Part shown: positions 33,949-42,349 of the stretch, piece by piece | Numbering within the stretch: position 1 is the first letter of the stretch | How the letters are laid out: every line of letters starts with the position of its first letter | DNA from: Bog-756 sp963776225 | GTDB lineage: Bacteria > Actinomycetota > Acidimicrobiia > Acidimicrobiales > RAAP-2 | DNA: 64,000 bases | Direction: 5' to 3' | Assembly (NCBI GenBank): GCA_963776225.1 | Contig: CAVZLL010000004.1 | Coordinates: 372,001 to 436,000, forward strand | Translations under genes and position numbers: made by a program | Notes under the pieces: model-generated | Told to the model about the DNA's origin: nothing | The model's database searches: none | The model's input: the letters and a program-made list of their open reading frames with translations, nothing else

Positions 33949-34785
33949 ATGGGCGTCGCGCGTATCCACAAAGCGGTCGCCGCAATCGCCGTCTCCATGA
34001 TCATGGTGGGCGTGGGAATGGTCACGGCCGGAGCCGCATGGAGCGCGGGCTTCCACGACTCGAAGCCCCACCTCCGATTCGACACCTACCTACGCCAGGC
34101 CGTCCTGGTCATCCCCAGTCCTCCCTGCCCGAAGTGGTCGCGGCACTGCCACTGGATGCTCTACGTCAGCCTCGTCGATGCTCCCGGACCGCACCAGTGG
34201 GTGATCGGGACCTCCGGGCGCCTCTCGCTGCCGGTCGAGAAGTGCGGGTACTACCAGGCCGACGCGCTCATCAGCACCGGCTCGTACTACAACTGGACTT
34301 ACATGACCGGAATCCGCGAGCACGTCAACTATTGCCCCCCGCCCACCACGACGACCACGACGAGCTCGACGAGCACCACCAGCACCACCAGCACCACCAG
34401 CACCACCAGCACCACCACGACGACTGCCCCTTCCAGCACCTCGAGCAGCACGACCTCGACGACCGCCGCGCCCAGGGTCGCCTCCTCCAGCACCACGCCG
34501 ACTTCACAATTGCCGTTCACCGCGTCCACCACCGTGGTGACCACCGCCGACGGCGTGGTCCCCACGACGGCACCACCGGCCACTCAGGCCAGTGCCACCC
34601 TCCCTTTCACCGGTGTGGATCTGCGCGCGTTGATCATCGTCGGGTCGGCGCTCACCCTTCTCGGAGGGGTTCTCCTTTCGACCTACGAGTCGCGCCGGCG
34701 GCTCCTCCGACGTGCGGCGGCCGTGCGCCCAAGCGCCATCACGGACGGAGCGCGACGGGTCAGCTCCTGGTTCCTCGGCCTCTGA
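33949..34785 (+). CDS. LPFTG-motif cell-wall-anchored protein with Thr/Ser linker
   Basis: The protein is 278 residues from ATG (MGVARIHKAVAAIAV); a GTG 39 bases upstream is an alternative. A signal peptide covers about residues 1-33. The exported domain (PHLRFDTYLRQAVLVIPSPP to HVNYCPPP) has four cysteines and no known fold that I recognise. A 55-residue Thr/Ser linker follows, then LPFTG near residue 230, a hydrophobic segment (LIIVGSALTLLGGVLLS) and an Arg-rich tail. This is the standard sortase-substrate layout. Sortase would cleave between T and G and attach it to peptidoglycan. No sortase gene is in the window. Confidence 0.85.
   Translation: MGVARIHKAVAAIAVSMIMVGVGMVTAGAAWSAGFHDSKPHLRFDTYLRQAVLVIPSPPCPKWSRHCHWMLYVSLVDAPGPHQWVIGTSGRLSLPVEKCGYYQADALISTGSYYNWTYMTGIREHVNYCPPPTTTTTTSSTSTTSTTSTTSTTSTTTTTAPSSTSSSTTSTTAAPRVASSSTTPTSQLPFTASTTVVTTADGVVPTTAPPATQASATLPFTGVDLRALIIVGSALTLLGGVLLSTYESRRRLLRRAAAVRPSAITDGARRVSSWFLGL
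34372..34416. repeat. Five tandem AGCACCACC units
   Basis: A 9-base unit is repeated five times exactly, encoding Ser-Thr-Thr triplets in the linker of the wall-anchored protein. Such a minisatellite can change length in frame. Confidence 0.85.
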
Positions 34786-34852
34786 CCCCATCGTCGCCGG
34801 CGTCCAGATCATCGGCCCGGTCCGGATCCGTCGACCGGATGGTGTGCGGGAC

Positions 34853-35404
34853 ATGGTGACGATCCGGGCGTTCCGTCCGGCCCATCTCGAACTGGTCGGG
34901 GCCTGGCTCGAGGAGCCCCACGTGGCCCGCTGGTACCTCGCCGGTTCGAGCGCCAGGGACGAGCTCGAGGATCTGCGCCGCAGCGTGGGCGGGGCCGGGC
35001 CGACCCATCTCGCGATCGTGCTCGACGGCGATCGCCCCGTCGGCTGGTGCCAGTGGTACCTCCTCAGCGCCTACCCGGACCACGCCGCCGCGGTCGGAGG
35101 CGCACCGGGCGACGTCGGCATCGACTACGCGATCGGCGACCCCTCGTGCATCGGGCGCGGCATCGGCACCCGGCTCGTCGGTGCACTGGTGGAGCACCTG
35201 CGCCGACAGCACCCAGGCTCCGGGATCGTCGCCGACCCACAGGCGGCGAACATCGCCTCGTGCCGGGTCCTCGAGCACAACCGGTTCGAGCTTCTCGGCG
35301 TGCGCCCCCTCGCAACCGAGCCGACCGGCGCCCCGATGGCCATCTACCGGCTGGATTCCTCCACCGGGCGTCCCCAGCGAGCACGGAGGGCTTCGGAGCA
35401 CTAG
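34853..35404 (+). CDS. GNAT acetyltransferase, AAC(6')-Ib-like
   Basis: The protein is 183 residues from ATG (MVTIRAFRPAHLELVGAWLE). A GNAT fold with PHVARWYL, RPVGWCQWYLL, DVGIDYAIGDPSCIGRGIGT (acetyl-CoA loop RGIGT) and ADPQAANIASCRVLEHNRFE resembles aminoglycoside 6'-N-acetyltransferases and the siderophore acyltransferase relatives. It transfers acetyl from acetyl-CoA to an amine. Whether it gives drug resistance cannot be said from sequence; the C-terminal 20 residues are basic and untypical. Confidence 0.87.
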   Translation: MVTIRAFRPAHLELVGAWLEEPHVARWYLAGSSARDELEDLRRSVGGAGPTHLAIVLDGDRPVGWCQWYLLSAYPDHAAAVGGAPGDVGIDYAIGDPSCIGRGIGTRLVGALVEHLRRQHPGSGIVADPQAANIASCRVLEHNRFELLGVRPLATEPTGAPMAIYRLDSSTGRPQRARRASEH

Positions 35405-35477
35405 TGGTGGCGTGGGTCGGCGCGCGGACCACGCACCATCTCGCGCGAACGGCGCCACATCCGCGCGGGCCCGGGGA

Positions 35478-35765
35478 TCAGCCCTCGGGGGACGGGGACA
35501 GCTCGGGGGACTCGGGGGCGCGCAGGGCCGCCCGCGCCCGACGGCCCCCGGGCGCGGTGCCTTTGGCCAGTGCGATCGCCACCAGCCCGATGGATGGCGC
35601 CGAGCGGGCCAGTTGGTTCTCCGGCCATCTGCGTGCGGCAACAGCGGCCAGCCCGAGCAATCCGACCGTCACCATCCAACCTTCGATGGTGATCGGGCTC
35701 AGACCCCAGCCCACCCGTCGAGGCCCGAACCAGGCCTTGTCTCCGATCAGGGGTGTGGTGCGCAC
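35478..35765 (-). CDS. Small membrane protein
   Basis: A 95-residue protein from a GTG. The N-terminal AWFGPRRVGWGLSPITIEGW matches a short recurring motif (FGPKRxGWGxxPxxxxGW) of small bacterial membrane proteins. A membrane segment follows (WMVTVGLLGLAAVAARRW) and possibly a second weak one (SIGLVAIALAKG). The last 25 residues are Arg/Ala/Pro-rich and look disordered. No enzymatic motif is present and the function is unknown. Confidence 0.72.
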   Translation of the reverse strand: MRTTPLIGDKAWFGPRRVGWGLSPITIEGWMVTVGLLGLAAVAARRWPENQLARSAPSIGLVAIALAKGTAPGGRRARAALRAPESPELSPSPEG

Positions 35766-35860
35766 CCCGTCATTATTGCCTCTCGGCGGGAGCCCATCGC
35801 CCGGATCCGGGCCTCGTCCGGCGCGAGCCCGGCCGGAGGCCATCCCTCCGTCCCCTCCGG

Positions 35861-36724
35861 TCAGCCCCTCGCCTGGATGGTGGCGATGACCTGCTGGACG
35901 ACGGTGTTCCAGTAGTCGTAGGCGTGCCCGGTGCCCGGGACGATGGCCTCCTGCACGTTGCAGCCGTTGGCGAGAAGGGCGGCGGTCATCGATGCGGGCT
36001 GGTCGAGCGGCATGAGCTCGTTCTCGCTGTTGAACAGGAGCGAGGTGCCCGGGCAGTCGGTCGGGGTCACGTGGCGGTCCGGTGACCAGACCACCTCGGT
36101 CGACCTCGGGCAGACCGAGAGCTGGCACCCGAGGGCCTGGGAGGCCCGGTAGGCGAGGGAGAGGGTGGTGAGGCCCAAGAACCCGTCGGGGAGCAGGCTG
36201 GTGAAGTCGAAGGCCCCAGAGAGGGTGATCACCGCCTTGACCGTGCCGGGGGGGAGCATCTGGGAGACGGTGGCCGCCAGGTCCCCGCCGGCCGAGAGGC
36301 CGACCAGGGTGAGGTTGTTCGGGTCCCCGTTGTAGAGGGTCGCGTTGGCGAGCGCCCACTCCGTGGCGAGGGTCACCTCTTGGGTCTGGACCTGGAGCGG
36401 GGTGCCCGCAAAGGACAGGGTGGCCGAGGCGTAGTTGACCACGACCACGGTGAAGCCCGCCGCCTGCAGGGTGGTCGCCGCGGCCGGGGTGTTCCCGTAG
36501 TTCTGGTACTCGGAGAGCCACCCACCGCCGTGCACCATGACCACCAGGCGGGCCCCGGGCATCGGCCCGGGGTAGACCGAGAGGGTCTCGTAGGGACCCG
36601 CACCGTAGGAGAGGTTGGTGACCGGTTCGGGCAGCGCACCGGCGGGGACCGCGCCGATCACCGAGCACACACTCATGACCACGACCGCCGCCGCGCAGAT
36701 CCGTGCCACTCGTCTGGAGAACAT
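35861..36724 (-). CDS. Secreted alpha/beta hydrolase
   Basis: The protein is 287 residues with a clear signal peptide (residues 1-30, ICAAAVVVMSVCSVIGAVPA). The hormone-sensitive-lipase/BD-FAE-like layout is visible: oxyanion motif VVMVHGGGWLSEY, nucleophile Ser in LVGLSAGGDLAA, and late His in VPGTGHAYDYW. Such enzymes hydrolyse esters outside the cell. Two Cys pairs (LGCQLSVC and DCPG/NGC) may form disulfides. It stands alone with a long upstream region that contains repeated GGTGA/TCACC motifs. Confidence 0.9.
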   Translation of the reverse strand: MFSRRVARICAAAVVVMSVCSVIGAVPAGALPEPVTNLSYGAGPYETLSVYPGPMPGARLVVMVHGGGWLSEYQNYGNTPAAATTLQAAGFTVVVVNYASATLSFAGTPLQVQTQEVTLATEWALANATLYNGDPNNLTLVGLSAGGDLAATVSQMLPPGTVKAVITLSGAFDFTSLLPDGFLGLTTLSLAYRASQALGCQLSVCPRSTEVVWSPDRHVTPTDCPGTSLLFNSENELMPLDQPASMTAALLANGCNVQEAIVPGTGHAYDYWNTVVQQVIATIQARG

Positions 36725-36822
36725 CGATGCCGCCTCTCTGACGCCCCCACGGCGTCCGTCGATTGTCGACCGGCCTCAGCATCACCCGCGAGCAACGGAG
36801 CCGTCAAGCATCCGCGCGCACC

Positions 36823-36959
36823 GTGACCGACGTGTACCGGCGCGTCACCGTGTGCGTCGTCACACGCCCGTCCGTCACCGACGCGACAGGTCGGACAGCG
36901 CAGCGACGACACCCGTTCACACGGTGACGCCACGGTGAACACCGCTCGGTGACCGACGG
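36823..36959. promoter_or_regulatory. Cluster of CGGTGA/TCACCG motifs
   Basis: Within about 140 bases upstream of the secreted hydrolase are GTGACCGACG (36823), CGTCACCG (36843), CGTCACCGACG (36873), CGGTGACG (36922) and CGGTGACCGACGG (36947), in both orientations. Repeated half-sites of one motif suggest cooperative binding of a regulator or nucleoid protein. No gene is supported in the region. Confidence 0.45.
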
Positions 36960-37052
36960 CGGCGGAGGAGTCGACCGCTGCGTTCTCAGGTGCCCGTGAA
37001 CGGCGAGCGCAGCCACAGCGCCACGCAGCGTGGGGAAGTACGATTTTCGTCG

Positions 37053-37226
37053 ATGACCAGACTGATTTCTCCGATCAGGACCCACAGGCGTCGCAGGCTC
37101 CGGCAGCTGATCCGGTGCGACCACTGCGATCACGTGGTGAGCCGGGGTGTGACCGCGAAGTACTGCTCGCCGGCGTGCCGGCAGGCTGCCTACCGCGACC
37201 GCTCCCGCGCAACCAGAGCCGTCTGA
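37053..37226 (+). CDS. Very small basic zinc-ribbon protein
   Basis: A 57-residue protein from ATG (MTRLISPIRTHRRRRLRQLI). It has two Cys pairs, CDHCDH and YCSPACRQAAYRDR, spaced as in small zinc ribbons that bind nucleic acids, and a strongly basic N-terminus. The SPACRQAAYRDR ending resembles short proteins annotated in many actinobacteria without known function. The start is chosen because upstream codons lack a motif. Confidence 0.65.
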   Translation: MTRLISPIRTHRRRRLRQLIRCDHCDHVVSRGVTAKYCSPACRQAAYRDRSRATRAV

Positions 37227-37339
37227 GCGGTTCGGCGAGCGCTTCGACGCGACGACATGACCGACTCGGGAGCGAGGTCCGGCAGCGCACCCCGACGGGT
37301 CGCCCGGTCGCGTCCTCCTCACTGCGGACGATCGCACGC

Positions 37340-38035
37340 ATGACCTCGGTGGCCGTGATCGGGGACTTCGATCCGACCGCCCCGACCCACACGCTGATCG
37401 GCACCGCGATCGGTCACTCCGACGTCGCGATCGACTCCGGGCCGACCACCGTCTCTTGGATCGACACCCTGGCCTGCGAGTCACTGGCCAGTGACGATCT
37501 CGCGTCGATCGACGCCGTCTGGATCGCCCCGGGGAGCCCCTATCGGAGCATGGCCGGAGCCCTCAACGCGATCCGCATCGCGCGGATCGCCGATGCTCCC
37601 CTGCTCGGCACGTGCGGCGGATTCCAACACGTGGTGCTCGAGTACGCACGGAACGTGATGGGAATCCACGAGGCGGCGCACGCCGAATACGACCCCGCCG
37701 CCTCCCCTCTGTTGATCACCGCGCTCGAGTGCTCGCTGGCCGGGACCACGATGGGCGTCGACCTCCGAGCGGGCACGCTCGCTGCTTCCTGCTACGGGGT
37801 GATCCATGCCGCCGAGCGCTACTACTGCACCTTCGGACTCAACGCCGAGTACATCGGACGACTCCAGGCGGCCGGTCTGGTCGTCTCCGGCGTCGACCAG
37901 AACGATGAGCCACGCATCGTCGAGCTTCCCGACCGCCGCTTCTTCGTGGGCACGCTGTTCGTTCCCCAGATGTCCAGCACGGCGGAACGACCGCATCCTC
38001 TCGTGACCGGTCTCCTGCACGCCGCCCGCGCCTGA
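37340..38035 (+). CDS. CTP synthase C-terminal-related amidotransferase-like protein
   Basis: The protein is 231 residues from ATG (MTSVAVIGDFDPTAPTHTLI). It matches only the glutaminase half of CTP synthase: the nucleophile block APLLGTCGGFQHVVLEYARN keeps Cys. Where CTP synthase has the FHPEF His-Glu pair, this protein has LFVPQMSS, so both remaining triad residues are missing. This fits a known family labelled CTP synthase C-terminal region-related (seleno)protein, some members of which carry selenocysteine. It lacks the synthetase half, so it does not make CTP; its function is unknown. Confidence 0.82.
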   Translation: MTSVAVIGDFDPTAPTHTLIGTAIGHSDVAIDSGPTTVSWIDTLACESLASDDLASIDAVWIAPGSPYRSMAGALNAIRIARIADAPLLGTCGGFQHVVLEYARNVMGIHEAAHAEYDPAASPLLITALECSLAGTTMGVDLRAGTLAASCYGVIHAAERYYCTFGLNAEYIGRLQAAGLVVSGVDQNDEPRIVELPDRRFFVGTLFVPQMSSTAERPHPLVTGLLHAARA

Positions 38036-38053
38036 GGAGTAGCGGGGGCCGGG

Positions 38054-38722
38054 TCAGATCGAGAGCAGATAATTCGCCAGCTCGGTCGGCCGGGCGAGTG
38101 CGATCAGATGTCCACCGGGGAGCCCGTCGATCTCGATCCCGAGGCGCTCCAGGGTGATCTGTCGCTGGAATTCGAAGGGGAAGAACCGGTCCTCTCGACC
38201 AGCGGCAACCCTGGTCGGAACCCGCGGCCACGAGATGAAGTCACAGACAGACGTGAAGACGACCTCCGCCTCCTCGTGTCGATGACGTTCACCGTCGGCG
38301 AGCACCTCGTCCGGGACGTCATGGAGGAAATAGGTCGCCGGATCGAACTCGACGGGATACCCGCAGGAGCGCGCCGCCGTCTCTCTCGCCTCGACAGCCC
38401 CGGTGTTGCGCCACCACTCCCCCGCCGTCTCCCCCTGGAGCGGGATCATGGCGTTGATCAGGACGATCGCGCGGACCGGGGTGCGCTCGGTGACGAGAGG
38501 GACCACGAATCCTCCGAGTGAGGCGGCGACCAACACCACGTCCGCACGTTCCGCGACGGCCGCGGCCACGATCCGGACGTACTCGGCCAGTCCGGTCTTG
38601 GGATCACCAGCAGGCAGGTCGACTGGAACCACCTCGTGGCCTGCCGCCGTGAGGAGCGGCGCGACCCGATGCCAGTACCACGCCGAGCCCCCGGAACCGG
38701 GGATCAGAACGTAGCTGCTCAC
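38054..38722 (-). CDS. Alpha/beta hydrolase, methylesterase/hydroxynitrile-lyase-like
   Basis: The protein is 222 residues from a GTG. It has the compact layout of plant methylesterase and hydroxynitrile lyase relatives: VLIPGSGGSAWYWHRVAPLL as oxyanion region, nucleophile Ser in VLVAASLGGFVVPLV, Asp in RVAAGREDRFFP, and His in LPGGHLIALARP. No signal peptide. It probably hydrolyses small esters in the cytoplasm. It converges with the CTP-synthase-related gene, leaving 18 bases between stops. Confidence 0.9.
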   Translation of the reverse strand: MSSYVLIPGSGGSAWYWHRVAPLLTAAGHEVVPVDLPAGDPKTGLAEYVRIVAAAVAERADVVLVAASLGGFVVPLVTERTPVRAIVLINAMIPLQGETAGEWWRNTGAVEARETAARSCGYPVEFDPATYFLHDVPDEVLADGERHRHEEAEVVFTSVCDFISWPRVPTRVAAGREDRFFPFEFQRQITLERLGIEIDGLPGGHLIALARPTELANYLLSI

Positions 38723-38939
38723 CGCGAGCCCGCACTGCTGGTCACCCCGAAGAGGCTACGACGCTCGACCCACCTCTTCTGCCAATCCTGCCCCTGTGCC
38801 GTTTCCGTCCGGCCACCGAGCTCACCCCGGCAGAGGAGCACGGAGGGCCTCCGACCCACGGCGTCCACCGCCACTGAACTGGTGTTTTTGCAGCCGATGA
38901 CCCGAGCGGCGGCTCCCGATACGCGATACGATCGGCCGC

Positions 38940-40223
38940 ATGAAGCGGCCCGCGCTTCGCCGGTTCTTCGGAGTGACCGCAACCGTGATCGCCGTCGGAG
39001 CACCGGCCTCGGGGAGCGTTCTCACTGCCTCTCCCGCGGGTGCCGCCGGCTCGGGCGGCTGCGGCACGGTCCTGCTGCGCGGCAGCGAATGGCTCGGCGG
39101 AACGGGCGTCAGCGTCTACAGCAATGGAACCTACCAAGGCACCCGGAAGGACTGCGTGAACCCCGGCGGTACCGCCTACAACTACTTCAACGGGACGCAA
39201 ACCGGGCAGAAGTGGCAGGGCGCAGAGCTGGTCAATCGGCTCTACCTGACGAAGAGCTGGATCATGACCACCTGGCCGGGGAGTGCGGGATCGACCTTCT
39301 TTGCGGATGCCCCGTCCAATCTGGTCAAGGACTCGAACGGATCCGTCTCCCATCTCGGACCCGGTGACGTGGTCGACATCAACGTCTCGCACAACGGGAC
39401 TCCGGACGGTGGTGCGCTGTTGGTGGTCAACGACGGCGCCGCCGTGAGCAGCGGCACCGTGACCACGGTGAGTCAGGACACCGGAACCTCCGGAAACGCC
39501 ACCGTCCAGATCAAGGTGTCGATCGGAAACGGGTCGGTGACGACCCCGGGGGGGAACGGATGGACCTATGCGGTCATCGGCGTCATTCATGCACCGCCGG
39601 CGGCCCCGCCGATGCTGAAGCCTCTCGCCTCGACATCCGGTTCCGCCGGGTTCGCCACGCAGTTCGCGGTGACCTGCCCTCGCACCGATCAAGACATCGG
39701 GATAGACGTGGTGGCACCGAGCGAACTGTCCAGCGGGGAATACACGTTCTCGCCGGGTACCTATCACTTCATCGAGCAGACGGCGCTGGCTGCTCCGGTC
39801 GGAGACTATTCCTTCAAGGTCGATTGCGTGACCGGCATCGCCGGCAACCGACCGCAGTGGAGAACGACCCATGCGTTTCCCGCGGTCACCATGCACGTCA
39901 CCGGACCCTCCGTCACTCCGACGATCTCGCCGACCGATCCCCAACGTGGGTCGACCATGACCGTCGGTGACGGTGGCGGGTTCGGAACCGGACAGTGGGC
40001 CGATGCCGTCCTGTTCATCTCGTGGCACTATCAGGGTGAACAAGGCGTTCTGAAGGACGCCACCATTCCCTTGAGCTCGAGCGGCAACTGGGGCCCCGTC
40101 GATCAAGCCATCCCGACGGCGGTGCCGGTTGGTGCAACCATCGATGTCGCGGTACAGGCCGAGGGCCCTGGCCGGACATATCGGGTGAACTCCAACGTCG
40201 TGACCTCGGGTCCGGTTTCCTAG
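38940..40223 (+). CDS. Secreted CHAP-like protein with altered active site
   Basis: The protein is 427 residues with a signal peptide (residues 1-35, VTATVIAVGAPASGSVLTAS). Residues about 40-220 resemble a CHAP amidase: KWQGAELVNRLYLTKSW where active CHAP domains have a Cys before VEL, and GDVVDINVSHNGTPDGGALL where the catalytic His is expected in a GHVAxV strand. Neither Cys nor His is at the expected place. Residues 225-427 look like two beta-sandwich domains. It is probably a non-catalytic wall-binding protein; the CHAP assignment itself is inference. Confidence 0.7.
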   Translation: MKRPALRRFFGVTATVIAVGAPASGSVLTASPAGAAGSGGCGTVLLRGSEWLGGTGVSVYSNGTYQGTRKDCVNPGGTAYNYFNGTQTGQKWQGAELVNRLYLTKSWIMTTWPGSAGSTFFADAPSNLVKDSNGSVSHLGPGDVVDINVSHNGTPDGGALLVVNDGAAVSSGTVTTVSQDTGTSGNATVQIKVSIGNGSVTTPGGNGWTYAVIGVIHAPPAAPPMLKPLASTSGSAGFATQFAVTCPRTDQDIGIDVVAPSELSSGEYTFSPGTYHFIEQTALAAPVGDYSFKVDCVTGIAGNRPQWRTTHAFPAVTMHVTGPSVTPTISPTDPQRGSTMTVGDGGGFGTGQWADAVLFISWHYQGEQGVLKDATIPLSSSGNWGPVDQAIPTAVPVGATIDVAVQAEGPGRTYRVNSNVVTSGPVS

Positions 40224-40305
40224 GCTCAATAACCGGTCGCGCGGTCCGGCTCGGGCGTTGGACTGATCGTCTCAGTGAGCTGGCCGTTTCAGTACCGGAT
40301 CCGGA

Positions 40306-41484
40306 CTAGGTGGTGGTGGACGGACCCGCAGAGGCGTAGTACCCGGCGTTGAGGAACCGGCCGGTGTCCGACCCATCACAGGAGCAGAGGTGAATCGTCG
40401 GATTCCATTGGGGAGACCCAACGGGAACGATGTCGTTCGCCACCGGTGTGCCGTTGATCTCGAAAGCGAGCTGCGTACTGTTGGGGCTGGCGGTGCCGTC
40501 GTTGCAGGCAATGGTCAGTGTGTTGCTGCCGGTGCCGCGGATTGCCGAGGAGTTGCCCTCATCAACGATGGAAGCGCCAGGGTTTGTCAGTAGGATGATC
40601 TGCCAGTACCCCGAGCCTCGAACATCGAAGACGAACTGATCACCCTGGGTCGGTGTGATGCAGCCCAGGCCGATGTCGTTGGAACGATCCCCGGCGATGA
40701 TCGCCACGGAGGCCGACAGCTGCATGGATTGGTAGCCCTGTTCCACCGGCAAGCCCGACCATTCGGACTCGCCGGTGGTTCCGATCGCCATCTCGACGCC
40801 ACCGGGAACTGCGGTCAGTGTCGTTGCGACCGGCTGTGACTTCGACTCCCAGAGCATCGGAGCCGCCGGGCCGCCAGCAATAGGAGCGCCAAGTGAGATC
40901 GGCGTCGGTATGAGGTGGACCACCGAATCCGTTCTCGCCTTCTGCACACCGAGGAAGGTCGGGATGGCAATAGCGAGCAGGACAAATGACAAGGTGGCGA
41001 ATCCCACGATGATCCCGGCCAGGCCCAAACCCGCTCCCTTTTGCGTGCCGTTCGATCGTTGGATCTGGCCCCGCGAGACGAATCCGAAGATGATGCCGAC
41101 GATCGACCCGATGCCGAGCAGACCAAGACCCATGATCGACAGAACCAGGCTTGCAATGGCGAGTCCGTTGGTTGACGGCTGCATTGCCGGGTATCCGTAC
41201 CCGGGCACCACGGCAAACGGGTCGGCGGGCGGAGCACTCGGATAGCCGTACGCTGCGTGGAATCCCTGCCCAGGTGGCTCGACAGACGGACTGAGGGGAG
41301 GGAACAGAGCAAGTCCCGGCGGGGTCGAAGCCGGAGGAGCCTGCCCGACCGGGATGGTGACGAATCCCGGCAGTTCGCTGCCGGGACCCTCGACCGCAGC
41401 CGTCCCGTCGGGATGCAGGTCCGGCGGATACCAGTTGCCGTCTGATGCCAGCCACCACCCGGGTGGTCCGGTGACCGCGGTCAT
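40306..41484 (-). CDS. DUF4190-type membrane protein with DUF2510-like N-terminus
   Basis: The protein is 392 residues from ATG (a GTG start lies 12 bases upstream). The N-terminus has GPPGWWLASDGNWYPPDLHP, similar to the short DUF2510 motif, then a Pro-rich linker. Two membrane segments (LAIASLVLSIMGLGLLGIGS and LGLAGIIVGFATLSFVLLAI) around FGFVSRGQIQRSNGTQKGAG make the DUF4190 hairpin. The C-terminal 200 residues are probably extracellular, with Cys pairs (GLGCITP, IACNDG, HLCSCDGSD). Proteins of this layout are common in actinobacteria; their function is unknown. Confidence 0.82.
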   Translation of the reverse strand: MTAVTGPPGWWLASDGNWYPPDLHPDGTAAVEGPGSELPGFVTIPVGQAPPASTPPGLALFPPLSPSVEPPGQGFHAAYGYPSAPPADPFAVVPGYGYPAMQPSTNGLAIASLVLSIMGLGLLGIGSIVGIIFGFVSRGQIQRSNGTQKGAGLGLAGIIVGFATLSFVLLAIAIPTFLGVQKARTDSVVHLIPTPISLGAPIAGGPAAPMLWESKSQPVATTLTAVPGGVEMAIGTTGESEWSGLPVEQGYQSMQLSASVAIIAGDRSNDIGLGCITPTQGDQFVFDVRGSGYWQIILLTNPGASIVDEGNSSAIRGTGSNTLTIACNDGTASPNSTQLAFEINGTPVANDIVPVGSPQWNPTIHLCSCDGSDTGRFLNAGYYASAGPSTTT

Positions 41485-41713
41485 GGTCGTGCCCACGAGA
41501 CTGCCGCGCCTGGTCCCACACGCACGTATCGGTCAGCGGGCACCGTCCCTTTAGGCAAGCCGGCCTGGGAAGTCAAAGCGCCATCGTTCGACACCGTTCG
41601 ACAAAATGCGTCGGCATTGCTGCGTGATCTGCCATATGGATCCCGTACGCCCGCTGCTGGCGAGCCATGCAGGGATCACGACGTGCAGGTGAGCATACGA
41701 CGGCGACGCCGGC

Positions 41714-42019
41714 TCATTCGCGAACGAGTTTCAGCGCCAGCCTGAGAACGACGAAGGATGCCAGAAAGACCGGCAAGAACCGCTTTCCGGTGCACCGGAA
41801 TGCGATGACCTCACCCTCGGCGGCGTCGAATGCCTCAGTGCTGCTCGATTTTCGGCCATTGCGAACCTGCAGGGTATGGCGTCCAGGCTCGACTGGCACC
41901 TCGACCGTGTCGTTCATTTCGACCAACCCGACCCGCTCACCGTCGACCACGACATCGTACGGGCCACGACGTACCTCCGCCCCGATTGCCTCATGCGTCA
42001 ACTGCAGCGTTGCCGACAT
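41714..42019 (-). CDS. Small protein with C-terminal membrane anchor
   Basis: A 101-residue protein from an ATG with AGGAG upstream. A beta-rich domain comes first (RRGPYDVVVDGERVGLVEMN, EVPVEPGRHTLQVRNGRKSS), resembling PEGA-like sandwich repeats, then a C-terminal hydrophobic segment (FLPVFLASFVVLRLALKLV). It may sit on the membrane with the domain in the cytoplasm. I do not recognise an exact family. Confidence 0.72.
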   Translation of the reverse strand: MSATLQLTHEAIGAEVRRGPYDVVVDGERVGLVEMNDTVEVPVEPGRHTLQVRNGRKSSSTEAFDAAEGEVIAFRCTGKRFLPVFLASFVVLRLALKLVRE

Positions 42020-42349
42020 CTCGTGAACTCCTCTTGCTTTCGAACGACCATCAGCTGCGTGCTCGGCGGCGAACCCAGCGTACCGGCGGCCGTCATCCGC
42101 GCCGACCGGCCCGGGAGCCCTTCGCCGTCGGGTTGCGGCACGGTTCGGAGGGTGCCGCTTCTACGGACTCAACGGCTGGGGAAAAGGGTCCCTTCCTCGC
42201 GTGCGTCGAATCGCGCCACCGACACCGCGATAGGAGGCAGGCTCGCCGGCGAACCGCGAGGCACCTCCTCAGATCGGGGCCAGTGAGTACTGTGCGGGTG
42301 TGGTGGTGCAGACGACCGCCTGGACCACTGACAGGACAACGAGGATTCA
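42020..42349. other. Intergenic stretch between divergent genes
   Basis: 330 bases. The ribosome sites of both flanking genes lie at its ends (AGGAG near 42030; ACGAGG before 42350). No convincing gene, RNA fold or repeat was found. Confidence 0.5.

Noticed and set aside
34372..34416. CRISPR-like regular repeats
   Set aside because: Units are contiguous 9-bp coding repeats without spacers, inside a Ser/Thr linker.
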